A DNA stretch of 34,127 nucleotides from an uncultured Bacteroidales bacterium (lineage in GTDB: Bacteria > Bacteroidota > Bacteroidia > Bacteroidales > UBA932), in the NCBI GenBank assembly GCA_937900465.1, contig CALCEJ010000118.1, positions 1 to 34,127 on the forward strand. The letters run 5' to 3'. Shown here in pieces: positions 24,424-32,295 of the stretch; within the stretch, counting starts at the first letter, position 1; the number at the start of each line of letters is the position of its first letter. The notes under the pieces were generated by a model. It made no database searches. It was not told the DNA's origin and saw nothing but the letters and a program-made list of their open reading frames with translations. A program made the translations under genes and the position numbers.

Positions 24424-25242
24424 TCAGGATTTTTTATCGTCAAGGGCGGCCCCGAGAAGATCCCGGAGTTCCTTCATACTTGCAACTTCCTGGATTACCC
24501 CGGAGCGCATAAACATAATATGCCCGCTTTCTTCGGAGACCAGAAGAACATCCGCGTCAGTATCCTCCGTAAGGCCGATTGCCGCCCGGTGGCGCATCCC
24601 GAACGACGGCGGGATGTCCGTGCGGTTAGTCATAGGGAGCTGGCAGCGGGCGGCGACAATATGGTTACCTACGATAATCATCGCGCCGTCGTGAAGGGGC
24701 GAATTCTTAAAGAAGATATTCATAATGAGCCGGCGGTTGATTTCAGCGTCGAATGCGTCTCCGGTCCTTATGTAGTCATCAAGGGAGGACTTGTGCTGGA
24801 TAACAATAAGGGCGCCGGTCTTTTCCGCGGACATAGCCCTGCAGGCCTCTGCGAGTTCCTCCACGGACTGGTCTCCCATCTTCTCCTCCTTGATTCCGAG
24901 AATCCGGTTGAAGAACCTTCCGGTACGCCTTGAGATTCCCGAAGAAACGGCGAATCTGTTGATCGTGTGGCGGATTTCCGGCTGGAAAATAATAATGACA
25001 GCAAGTATGCCCACATCCAGCAGCGCATTCAAAAGCGCAGTCATCATCCGCATATTCAGCAGCGACGCCACCCCCTGCAGGATAAGGAGCGCCGTCAGCA
25101 CCAGCACGATGTTCACAACCGAAGAATCCCCCCTGATGCTCTTCAGGAGGAAATAGATCAGAAGGCCAACCATCAGTATGTCCAGGATGTCCGCCACCCC
25201 GAACTGCAGGAACCCGAATATGCCCATAGCGCGCATTTCCAT
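24424..25242 (-). CDS. cdaA: Diadenylate cyclase CdaA
   Basis: The product has 272 residues. Three hydrophobic segments in the first 95 residues anchor it in the inner membrane. The cytosolic DisA_N domain has both catalytic signatures, LHDGAMII and MRHRAAIGLTE. It makes c-di-AMP from two ATP, a signal for osmotic and cell-wall balance in other bacteria. The start is the ATG at 25242, 8 nt after a consensus -7 box, so the leader is very short. It heads the cdaA-mutS2-yraN gene run and is divergent from thrA. Confidence 0.94.
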   Translation of the reverse strand: MEMRAMGIFGFLQFGVADILDILMVGLLIYFLLKSIRGDSSVVNIVLVLTALLILQGVASLLNMRMMTALLNALLDVGILAVIIIFQPEIRHTINRFAVSSGISRRTGRFFNRILGIKEEKMGDQSVEELAEACRAMSAEKTGALIVIQHKSSLDDYIRTGDAFDAEINRRLIMNIFFKNSPLHDGAMIIVGNHIVAARCQLPMTNRTDIPPSFGMRHRAAIGLTEDTDADVLLVSEESGHIMFMRSGVIQEVASMKELRDLLGAALDDKKS

Positions 25243-25250
25243 AACCGAGG

Positions 25251-25258
25251 CAAAGTTA
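25251..25258 (-). promoter_or_regulatory. Bacteroidetes -7 box for cdaA
   Basis: The minus strand reads TAACTTTG, matching TAnnTTTG, with 8 nt to the cdaA ATG. It lies back to back with the thrA box, 11 bp away. Confidence 0.6.
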
Positions 25259-25269
25259 AGATTTTTATC

Positions 25270-25277
25270 TATATTTG
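25270..25277 (+). promoter_or_regulatory. Bacteroidetes -7 box for thrA
   Basis: TATATTTG, followed by a 28-nt stretch to the ATG at 25306. GAGGAAGG lies just before that ATG. Confidence 0.6.
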
Positions 25278-25305
25278 CGAAATTAACAGAGAGTGAGGAA
25301 GGCCC

Positions 25306-27405
25306 ATGCTGAGCGTAATGAAATTCGGCGGTACGTCGGTCGCGTCCGCAACCAACATATCAAGGATGATGGATATCGTCGCGGAGAGGGCCGCCTCTTC
25401 CCGCGTAATACTCGTCCTGTCAGCAATCAGCGGCTGTACGGATGCTTTGATTACAGTAGCCGGAGGCGCCCCTGACGCCGCAGGTGAAATCAAATCCCGC
25501 CATCTCGCCATCATCCGCCGCCTTTTCACCGGAGAGGAACGCCTTGCCGCGGAGAAGGAATTCCTGGAGCTTTTCGGGGAGATGCTGTCTTCCCCGAAAG
25601 AGGAAACCGTAACCTACGGCGAACTCTTTTCCACAAGGATTGTCGCCCGGAAACTCTCCCTTGAAGGCTACAATACGCGGTGGCTCGACTCCCGGAAGCT
25701 GATTATCGCCAATGACGACGATGCCACGGTGACTAACATCAAGGCCGCCACTGAGGACAGCTCGGTCGGGATCTTCGTCGCTCCCGGCTTCATAGCGGGA
25801 ACTCCCGAAGGCGGCGTTACAACCCTCGGCCGCGGCGGTTCCGATTTCAGCGCGGCAATCTACGCGGCGGCAGTCAAGGCCGATGCCCTCCAGATATGGA
25901 CAGACGTTCCCGGATTTATGACCGCGAACCCCAAGACGGTGGTATCGGCGAGGACCATCCCGGAAATGTCCTACGAGGACGCGCTGGCGCTGGCATCCAA
26001 GGGCGCGAAGGTGCTCTATGCGCCAACCGTCGCACCCGCGATGGAAAGCGGCATCGGCATCGAAATACGCAATACTTTCGCCCCCGGCGGCGCATATACC
26101 CTCATTTCCGGGGCCCATTCCTCCAACACTAGCGGCTGGATAGGGCTCACATCGGCCCGGCACGGGGACGAGTGTGTCATAACGCTCGTCGGAACGCCGG
26201 ACGGCGGCACCGCCGCGCGCATCGGCCCCTTCCTCGCGAAGGCCGGAATCGCCCCCGGAGCGGTGGACGTATCGTCCCGCGAGGTGGCCGTTACCGTCCC
26301 TTGGGCCCTCGACGTCCGGACCCAGGAGGCCCTCCACCGCGAATTCTTCGAACTTCGGGGCGATGCCGGAACGATTGACCTTTACATCGCGGGCTACGGC
26401 GCCGTAGGAAAGGCTCTCATCGAGCTGATATCCTCCCGTAGCGCAGCCCTCAGCGACCTTACCGGTAAGCGGATCCGGATCCTTGGCGTCGGCAACAGCC
26501 GCGGCTCTCTGATGGATCCTGATGGACTCGATGTTGCGGAAGAAGGGGCCCTGCCTTCCGCAAACGGACTTCCGTCAAGGGACACGGCATTTGTGGACGA
26601 GGTCCTTCGCATCGTTCAGGAAGGGGCGTTGTTCGTCGATTGTACGGACAGCGAAACAATATATAAAAGGTATCCGGAGCTTTTTGCAAAAGGCGTCGGA
26701 GTAATCTCGTCGAACAGGCGTTCCCTCGCGATCCCGTATGTCGAATATGCCGCGCTGAAGGAAGCGGCGAGGCGCGAAGGGGTTCCCTTCCGCTACGAGA
26801 CAACGGTAGGAGCCGCCCTTCCCGTTCTCGAGTCCATAGCCCGTGGCGCCGCCGTCGGTGATGAAATCATCTCCCTTGAAGCGGTCGTTTCCTGTACTCT
26901 GAACCAGATTTTCGGAGAGTATTCGGGCACCGGGCGGAGTTTCTCCGCGCTCCTTAGGAAGGCCGCGGAGGAGGGCCTTACGGAAAAGGATCCCCGCCTG
27001 GACCTTGGCGGCCGCGACGCGCTTCGGAAACTCCTCATCCTCGCCCGGGAGGCGGCAATCCCGCTGGAGGAAAAGGATGTGGAAATACGCTCGCTCGCTC
27101 CCGCTCCCGGAGAGGACCTTTACGAGGCGCTGGAGAAGATGGAGCCTTTCTTCCGGGAAGAACTCTCCCCCCGGGACGGCCTGAGACCCCGCTTCGTGGC
27201 GCTCCTGGAGAAGACCCGCGGAGGCTACCGCGCCTCCATCAGCGTCCGCCACGTGGATTCCAGACACCCTGCCTACAACCTTGAAGGCACGGAGAATGCG
27301 ATAATAATAAAGAGCGGATATCACCCATACCCGCTCGTGATCCAAGGTGCCGGCGAAGGCGCGATCCAGGCCGCCTCCAGCATCCTAAACGATATCCTCA
27401 GATGA
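25306..27405 (+). CDS. thrA: Bifunctional aspartokinase/homoserine dehydrogenase, shortened regulatory region
   Basis: The product has 699 residues where about 810-820 is usual. The aspartokinase part covers residues about 1-270 (MKFGGTSV, then TTLGRGGSDFSA). The homoserine dehydrogenase part begins near residue 358 (IAGYGAVGKALIEL) and carries TVGAALPVL and DPRLDLGGRDALRKL. It feeds both asd/DAP and threonine synthesis. Between the two enzymes lie only about 80 residues with one ACT-like unit (CVITLVGTPDGGTAARIG), whereas ThrA normally has two ACT domains there. Since these sense threonine, feedback control may be altered; this is an inference. The ATG at 25306 has a GAGG-type site ahead of it; a second ATG at 25318 is possible. 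The stop overlaps the asd start (ATGA). Confidence 0.93.
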   Translation: MLSVMKFGGTSVASATNISRMMDIVAERAASSRVILVLSAISGCTDALITVAGGAPDAAGEIKSRHLAIIRRLFTGEERLAAEKEFLELFGEMLSSPKEETVTYGELFSTRIVARKLSLEGYNTRWLDSRKLIIANDDDATVTNIKAATEDSSVGIFVAPGFIAGTPEGGVTTLGRGGSDFSAAIYAAAVKADALQIWTDVPGFMTANPKTVVSARTIPEMSYEDALALASKGAKVLYAPTVAPAMESGIGIEIRNTFAPGGAYTLISGAHSSNTSGWIGLTSARHGDECVITLVGTPDGGTAARIGPFLAKAGIAPGAVDVSSREVAVTVPWALDVRTQEALHREFFELRGDAGTIDLYIAGYGAVGKALIELISSRSAALSDLTGKRIRILGVGNSRGSLMDPDGLDVAEEGALPSANGLPSRDTAFVDEVLRIVQEGALFVDCTDSETIYKRYPELFAKGVGVISSNRRSLAIPYVEYAALKEAARREGVPFRYETTVGAALPVLESIARGAAVGDEIISLEAVVSCTLNQIFGEYSGTGRSFSALLRKAAEEGLTEKDPRLDLGGRDALRKLLILAREAAIPLEEKDVEIRSLAPAPGEDLYEALEKMEPFFREELSPRDGLRPRFVALLEKTRGGYRASISVRHVDSRHPAYNLEGTENAIIIKSGYHPYPLVIQGAGEGAIQAASSILNDILR

Positions 27406-28391
27406 AAGTAGCAGTCGTAGGAGCCACCGGACTTGTGGGCTCGAAAATGATAGAAGTCCTTGCGGAGAGACATTTCCCCGTGACGGAACTTATTCCGGTC
27501 GCGTCGCCGCGTTCGTATGGGCGTGAAATCGGGTTTGGCGGAAGGAAATGGACCGTCGCGGGCCCGGACGAGGCAATAGCGAAGAGGCCGGATGTCGCGA
27601 TTTTCAGCGCCGGCGGAGCCGTGTCGGCGGAACTCGCCCCGCGTTTCGCGGAGGCGGGGTGCCGCGTCGTTGACAACTCATCCTACTGGAGGATGGACCC
27701 GACAAAAAAACTCGTCGTTCCGGAAATCAATGCCGATGTTATCGGGCGTGAGGATATGATAATCGCAAATCCCAACTGCTCCACGATACAGATGGTAATG
27801 CCGCTCGCCCCTCTCCACAAGGCATACGGCATCAAGCGCATCGTCGTCTCCACTTACCAGAGCGTTACCGGCGCCGGTCAGAAGGGAATCGAGCAGCTGG
27901 AGGCGGAGCGAAGCGGCGGAAGCGGAACGAAGTTCCCGTACCGCATCGATATGAATGTAATCCCCCACATCGACTCGTTCCTTCCTGACGGCTACACGAA
28001 AGAGGAAGTCAAGATGATAAACGAGACCAAGAAGATCCTTCGCGACGAGTCCATCGCCGTAACGGCGACTACCGTCCGGGTTCCCGTCCGCGGAGGCCAC
28101 AGTGAATCCGTAAACGTCGAGCTCCTCCGAGACTTCTCGCTGGAGGAAGTGCGCGGATTATGGGCGGAGATGCCGGGACTCTCCGTCGTTGACGATCCTT
28201 CCGCCTCAGAGTATCCTATGCCCATCTTCGCCGAAGGCCGTGACGATGTTTTCGTCGGCCGCCTCCGCAGGGACGGGACCGTCCCCTATGGGCTCAATTT
28301 CTGGTGCGTCAGCGACAATCTCCGGAAGGGCGCCGCAACCAACGCCGTCCAGATTGCGGAAGTTCTTCTTGAAAAAGGATTTATAGGATGA
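27402..28391 (+). CDS. asd: Aspartate-semialdehyde dehydrogenase
   Basis: The product has 329 residues. It reduces aspartyl phosphate to aspartate semialdehyde with NADPH, the step shared by lysine/DAP, threonine and methionine synthesis. GATGLVGSKM binds NADP, the catalytic Cys lies in NPNCSTIQ, and GAGQKGIEQLE and RVPVRGGHSE follow as in the family. Both ends overlap neighbours by ATGA: thrA upstream and a small lipoprotein frame downstream. Confidence 0.96.
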   Translation: MKVAVVGATGLVGSKMIEVLAERHFPVTELIPVASPRSYGREIGFGGRKWTVAGPDEAIAKRPDVAIFSAGGAVSAELAPRFAEAGCRVVDNSSYWRMDPTKKLVVPEINADVIGREDMIIANPNCSTIQMVMPLAPLHKAYGIKRIVVSTYQSVTGAGQKGIEQLEAERSGGSGTKFPYRIDMNVIPHIDSFLPDGYTKEEVKMINETKKILRDESIAVTATTVRVPVRGGHSESVNVELLRDFSLEEVRGLWAEMPGLSVVDDPSASEYPMPIFAEGRDDVFVGRLRRDGTVPYGLNFWCVSDNLRKGAATNAVQIAEVLLEKGFIG

Positions 28392-28542
28392 AACAAGGTT
28401 TTCTACCTATTATTTTGTTGTCCGTTTTTTACTCTTGTGTTACGGAACCTAATCCGGAGAGTATAATGCCGGATGGACCGTACAGAAGGACACGGTAGCG
28501 GTTGGGGATAAAATCATACATAGATACATGCTTTCGATATGA
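28388..28542 (+). pseudogene. Small lipoprotein gene, apparently broken by a frameshift
   Basis: From the ATG at 28388, which overlaps the asd stop, a 36-codon frame runs to TAG at 28496-28498. It begins with a lipoprotein signal (MKQGFLPIILLSVFYSC) and SCVTEPNPES. The frame shifted by -1 is open from 28453 to 28542 and reads sensibly (YNAGWTVQKDTVAVGDKIIH). Its TGA overlaps the ATG of the next lipoprotein gene (ATGA at 28539-28542). One base gained or lost between 28453 and 28495 would join the two into a lipoprotein of about 51 residues coupled on both sides. A sequencing error would give the same picture, and a genuine 36-residue lipoprotein is also possible. Confidence 0.5.
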
Positions 28543-29021
28543 AAAGTAAAAGACAGAGCATTATTCTGCTGACGGTTACTTCTCTTGGGCTGATTTTGAT
28601 AACATCGTGTGTGACGGATGTATCAACAGTCTATTTTGCTGACATGTATATTTGGAACGCATCCGAAGAGACCATTATTGTTTCGGGAAGATCGGAGGGA
28701 GTGCTAAATGTGAAAACATCGATTCCAATAGGTCAATCCAAAGTGCTTTACAGAAAGGAATCCGAGGCACCAATTATTGATGAGGCAACATCTTTCAGTG
28801 CTCAATACCGTCAATTCCTTGACGTTTTCTTATCAGAGAGTCCAGAAGCGGGTATTGTCATTTCGTCCTATTATCCGCGAGAATCAACAGGAGAGAGGGA
28901 TTCTGTAATAGTCGATTTTTTAAAGTCAAAAGTAGAAATCAATTCAAATGAGAGACTGAGGAGACGAGATCTTAGGGAAAACAGAACGAAGGTCTATCTT
29001 GTGTTTGAGGGCTTCAGATAA
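28539..29021 (+). CDS. Lipoprotein of unknown function (paralogue 1)
   Basis: I do not recognise the family. The product has 160 residues, with signal and lipobox ITSC (Cys24) after a basic start. The mature part resembles the next gene: an IWN-x-S-E segment, then YYPRESTGERDSVIVDF against YYDKDTGQRDTVIKEI, then VEI and a closing VYLVFEG. It is AT-rich relative to asd. It probably belongs to the thrA-asd operon because no TAnnTTTG box precedes it. The SCVTD after the lipobox recalls SCVTE of the broken upstream frame. Confidence 0.7.
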   Translation: MKSKRQSIILLTVTSLGLILITSCVTDVSTVYFADMYIWNASEETIIVSGRSEGVLNVKTSIPIGQSKVLYRKESEAPIIDEATSFSAQYRQFLDVFLSESPEAGIVISSYYPRESTGERDSVIVDFLKSKVEINSNERLRRRDLRENRTKVYLVFEGFR

Positions 29022-29057
29022 TTTCTAAAGAATGTGATACGATTAAGGAGTTATAGA

Positions 29058-29516
29058 ATGCTACAAAGAAAAAAGAAGATAGGAATTATTGCCATTGCTG
29101 GTTTGTTCTTTTTTGCTACGGACTGTGAGGACCGGGACCTTGAACAGAAATATCGGTCGAGGTTATGGGTATGGAACGTTTCGGAATCAGCTGTTTATTT
29201 CTATGAGAGATATGAAGGGATGACTCCGGACAGGTTTAACACATATCAAAACCATTGGCTTGACCGCGGGTCATGGTGGTTGTTAAACAGCCTTGACTCC
29301 GACTTGCCGATTTCTTATGATCAGCTTGTCCGGGCATATAATGACGAAAAGCCAGGTGTTGAATTGTTGTTTATTTATTATGATAAAGATACAGGGCAGA
29401 GAGATACGGTAATAAAAGAGATATCAAATATGGAAGTGGAAATACAAAAAGCAGGTGAAATTACAAAAGGGATTGAATGGGATATTACTGAATACAACCT
29501 GTTATTCAAGGGATGA
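29058..29516 (+). CDS. Lipoprotein of unknown function (paralogue 2)
   Basis: The product has 152 residues and is a diverged paralogue of the previous gene (WVWNVSE, YYDKDTGQRDTVI, a closing YNLLFKG). The signal is hydrophobic and ends at Cys24 numbered from the longer GTG frame at 29034, or earlier from the ATG at 29058; the lipobox is weak (ATDC). EDRD after the Cys is acidic, as in exported lipoproteins. The ATG at 29058 is preferred because AAGGAG lies 9 nt before it. Its stop overlaps the start of the DapE-like gene (ATGA). Confidence 0.65.
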   Translation: MLQRKKKIGIIAIAGLFFFATDCEDRDLEQKYRSRLWVWNVSESAVYFYERYEGMTPDRFNTYQNHWLDRGSWWLLNSLDSDLPISYDQLVRAYNDEKPGVELLFIYYDKDTGQRDTVIKEISNMEVEIQKAGEITKGIEWDITEYNLLFKG

Positions 29517-30496
29517 AAACGGATATTGAACTTTTCAGGGGGATACTCTCCATAGACTCCACTTCGGGCTCTGAGAGAGCCATAGCGGAGATTCTCCACC
29601 GGCGTCTCGAGGCGCCACGTAAAACCCTTATGGAAGTGGGCGACGGAACGCTGAACCTCCTGCTTGAATGGGGGACGCCACGCGTTGTATTCTGTACCCA
29701 TATGGACACGGTGCCGCCGTATATTCCTCCCCGGCTCGACGGGGAGATGGTCCACGGCCGCGGCGCCTGCGACGCCAAGGGCCAGATTCTCGCGCTTTAT
29801 ACCGCCTGCAAAGAACTCGAGGCCGCAGGCGAAAGCGGTTTCGCGCTGCTTCTTCTTTCCGGCGAAGAGACCGGTTCGTGGGGAGCGAAGGCCTTTGCGA
29901 AAACGGACTTCCGCGCGCCGTATCTGGTGATAGGAGAGCCAACGGAAAACCGTATGGTCTCCGCCTCAAAGGGCACTAAATCTTTCGATCTCAAGTTCAC
30001 CGGCGAGGCGTTCCATTCCGGCTATCCGGAGTTCGGCCGTAGCGCCGTCGATATGTTTGTCGACTTTGTGAATACCCTCCGGGCCCATAATTTCTGCGTA
30101 GACCCAGTCCTTGGAGCTACTACCTGGAATGTCGGCCTCCTCAGTAGCGACAACCCCCAGAATGTCCTCTCCCCGGAGCTTACCTGCCGCATTTACTTCC
30201 GCACGACCTTCATTTCTGACGCTGCGGTGACGGAGTATATGGCCGGATTGGGACCGGGGATCGAGGTAACCCCGCGTGGAGGCGACGCTCCGGCAGAGTA
30301 CCTGACGGTCGAGGGGATTCCGTCGGCCCCTGCCTCCTTCGGCAGCGACGCTCCCCACCTTTCGAACTTCGCCCATAAGGCCATCATCGGCCCGGGGTCC
30401 ATCCGTACGGCCCACCGCGACGACGAGTGCGTTTCCCTCCGGGATATCGAAACCGCCGTGGAAAACTGCATCCGGATATTTCACAGCCTCGCGTAG
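29513..30496 (+). CDS. dapE: M20 family metallohydrolase, probable succinyl-diaminopimelate desuccinylase
   Basis: The product has 327 residues. The two-zinc M20 ligands are visible: His in THMDTVPP, Asp in RGACDAKGQ, the Glu pair in SGEETGSWG, Glu in IGEPTEN, and the distal His in RTAHRDDE. DapE, ArgE and LysK cannot be separated by these motifs. I favour DapE because the same window encodes DapD, which makes the succinylated intermediate, and the gene lies in the thrA-asd transcription direction. It is shorter than many DapE proteins (about 355-380). It starts inside the stop of the preceding lipoprotein gene. Confidence 0.75.
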   Translation: MKTDIELFRGILSIDSTSGSERAIAEILHRRLEAPRKTLMEVGDGTLNLLLEWGTPRVVFCTHMDTVPPYIPPRLDGEMVHGRGACDAKGQILALYTACKELEAAGESGFALLLLSGEETGSWGAKAFAKTDFRAPYLVIGEPTENRMVSASKGTKSFDLKFTGEAFHSGYPEFGRSAVDMFVDFVNTLRAHNFCVDPVLGATTWNVGLLSSDNPQNVLSPELTCRIYFRTTFISDAAVTEYMAGLGPGIEVTPRGGDAPAEYLTVEGIPSAPASFGSDAPHLSNFAHKAIIGPGSIRTAHRDDECVSLRDIETAVENCIRIFHSLA

Positions 30497-30502
30497 GGAA
30501 CG

Positions 30503-31525
30503 CTACAACTCTTCCCAGACGTACTTCCAGATGTCTTCCATAAGGAGACGTCCCCAGTAGGCGTGGGCCGTGTAGGTGATGACAGCGTTCTTTTCAGGGG
30601 AGATGATGACGATCTGGTTATGGGCCCCGTCCATACGGACTGCGCCGTGGGTACAGGCCCACATCTGGTAGCAGTAACCCTGGGCCCAGTCGTTGCCGGG
30701 CTCCTGGGAGTCCGGATTCTGATAGATATGGACCTTCATCGCCTCGTCGAACCAGGCTTCGTCGAGAAGGCGCCGCCCGTTCCATACCCCCTTCTGCAGC
30801 ATAAACAGGCCCATCTTCGTAAGATTCTCCGTCGTCGTGTGGAGGCCCCATCCGCCAAAGCTCAGCCCGTCAGCGGACTCGTCCCATACATATTTATATA
30901 TTCCGAGAGGCTCGAAGAGCTTTTCCTTCAGGTAGTCCGCGACGGTCTTTCCGGTAAGACGGGTGACAATCGCTGAAAGAAGGAAGGTGTTGATGCTGTT
31001 GTATTGATAGCGGGTTCCGGGGAAAAATGCGAATTCAGACGCGAGGACCATCTTCGTGGGCTCGGGGCTCCTTCTGGAATTGACGTCGGAGACGAAGTCG
31101 TACTTGAATCCGGAGGCCATTATCAGAAGGTGTTTGACCGTCAGGGCGTCAAGTTCCGGGCTGTGCTTTTCCGGCAGCATTTCCGGGGGGAAGATGTCAA
31201 CGATCCTGTCATCAACCGACAGCAGCCCGTCCTGGACGGCGAACCCGACGGCCGTTGCCGTGAAGGTCTTGCTGACGGACCAGCAGACGTGGAGTTCGTC
31301 GGGCCCGTGACCGGTATCCCATCTTTCGTAAATCACCTTTCCGTCCTTTGCGACCATAAGGCTGTGGAGTTCGTCACAGGGTCTTGAGGCGACGCCTGTA
31401 AAGACCGAGTCGAAGCGCTCGGTGTCTATTCCGCTTTCGAAATCCCGCGGAAGGGAGGATTCTTTCTCAGGGGCGCAGCAGGAAGCGACAGCAACCAAAG
31501 CTGCCATAAAAGCCAATCGTTTCAT
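30503..31525 (-). CDS. Class C beta-lactamase-like serine hydrolase lipoprotein
   Basis: The product has 340 residues from the ATG at 31525. A lipoprotein signal (VAVASCC) puts it in the periplasm or outer membrane. The SxxK motif is SVSK in HVCWSVSKTFTA, and a YNS triad lies in TRYQYNSINTFLL; the third motif is near AHNQIVIISP. This set fits the broad beta-lactamase/penicillin-binding-like family 6-aminohexanoate or esterase types. Hydrolysis of beta-lactams is not implied. An ATG further upstream (31576) would place the signal inside the protein and lies upstream of the promoter box. The stop lies 6 bp from the convergent dapE stop. Confidence 0.85.
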   Translation of the reverse strand: MKRLAFMAALVAVASCCAPEKESSLPRDFESGIDTERFDSVFTGVASRPCDELHSLMVAKDGKVIYERWDTGHGPDELHVCWSVSKTFTATAVGFAVQDGLLSVDDRIVDIFPPEMLPEKHSPELDALTVKHLLIMASGFKYDFVSDVNSRRSPEPTKMVLASEFAFFPGTRYQYNSINTFLLSAIVTRLTGKTVADYLKEKLFEPLGIYKYVWDESADGLSFGGWGLHTTTENLTKMGLFMLQKGVWNGRRLLDEAWFDEAMKVHIYQNPDSQEPGNDWAQGYCYQMWACTHGAVRMDGAHNQIVIISPEKNAVITYTAHAYWGRLLMEDIWKYVWEEL

Positions 31526-31533
31526 ATTCACCA

Positions 31534-31541
31534 CAAATATA
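31534..31541 (-). promoter_or_regulatory. Bacteroidetes -7 box for the beta-lactamase-like gene
   Basis: The minus strand reads TATATTTG, with 8 nt to the ATG at 31525. Confidence 0.6.
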
Positions 31542-31564
31542 GTTGAAAAATGTGTTGAAAACTT

Positions 31565-31594
31565 TTTGCAATCCACAAAAAAGTGCTATCTTTG
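31565..31594 (+). promoter_or_regulatory. Full Bacteroidetes promoter of the ribosomal operon
   Basis: TTTG (31565-31568), an 18-bp spacer, then TATCTTTG (31587-31594). This is the only promoter in the window with a recognisable -33 element at suitable spacing, consistent with strong expression. A leader of about 70 nt follows before rplC. Confidence 0.7.
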
Positions 31595-31614
31595 CGGTCC
31601 GCAAGATGGGCCGC
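31594..31614 (+). promoter_or_regulatory. Dyad at the start of the ribosomal operon leader
   Basis: GCGGTCC (31594-31600) pairs with GGGCCGC (31608-31614), seven pairs including one U-G, around a 7-nt loop. It overlaps the end of the -7 box, so only part of it may be transcribed. Confidence 0.35.
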
Positions 31615-31620
31615 GAGGCC

Positions 31621-31639
31621 TACTTTTACGCGTAAAGTA
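31621..31639 (+). promoter_or_regulatory. Near-perfect inverted repeat in the rplC leader
   Basis: TACTTTTACGCGTAAAGTA forms a 19-nt dyad with one bulged base, in the untranslated leader 27 nt before rplC. It is a candidate site for ribosomal-protein feedback; nothing else supports this. Confidence 0.4.
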
Positions 31640-31665
31640 TTTATTAACAGTTAATTAACAAACCA

Positions 31666-32292
31666 ATGCCTGGATTAATTGGAAAAAAAGTCGGAATGAT
31701 TTCCGTCTTCGGTGCCGACGGTAAGAACATACCGTGCACTGTTGTTGAGGCTGGTCCGTGTGTTGTCACGCAGGTTCGTACCGTCGAGACCGATGGTTAC
31801 TCCGCCGTACAGCTTGCCTATGACGAAAAGAAAGAGAAGCGCACCAGCAAGGCTATGCAGGGCCATTTCGAAAAGGCAGGAACCACTCCCAAGAAGAAGC
31901 TCGTGGAATTTCCCGCTGACTTCTCCTCGGAGCTGAAGCTCGGTGACACCCTCACGGTGGCCGATGTCTTCACGGAAGATGTCAAATTTGTCGATGTGGT
32001 CGGAACATCCAAGGGTAAGGGTTTCCAGGGCGTTGTAAAGCGCCACGGATTCGCCGGCGTAGGCGGCAAGACCCACGGTCAGCACAACCGTCTCCGTCAC
32101 CCTGGTTCAATGGGAGCATCCTCCTGGCCTTCCCGCGTATTCCCCGGAATGCGTATGGCAGGACATATGGGCAATGAGAGGGTGAAGGTTTTCAACCTCG
32201 AAGTCCTCAAAGTGATCCCTGAGAACAATCTTCTCGTTATCAAAGGCTCCGTTCCCGGAGCTAAAGGTTCTTATGTAATTTTGGAGGCCTAA
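31666..32292 (+). CDS. rplC: 50S ribosomal protein L3
   Basis: The product has 208 residues and matches L3 throughout: PGLIGKKVGMISVF at the start and GKGFQGVVKRHGF with HGQHNRLRHPGSMG in the centre, the part that reaches the peptidyl transferase region. It is the first gene after the promoter; rpsJ, which normally precedes it in the S10 operon, is not here. The last codons contain GGAGG, properly spaced for rplD. Confidence 0.97.
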   Translation: MPGLIGKKVGMISVFGADGKNIPCTVVEAGPCVVTQVRTVETDGYSAVQLAYDEKKEKRTSKAMQGHFEKAGTTPKKKLVEFPADFSSELKLGDTLTVADVFTEDVKFVDVVGTSKGKGFQGVVKRHGFAGVGGKTHGQHNRLRHPGSMGASSWPSRVFPGMRMAGHMGNERVKVFNLEVLKVIPENNLLVIKGSVPGAKGSYVILEA

Positions 32293-32295
32293 GTT

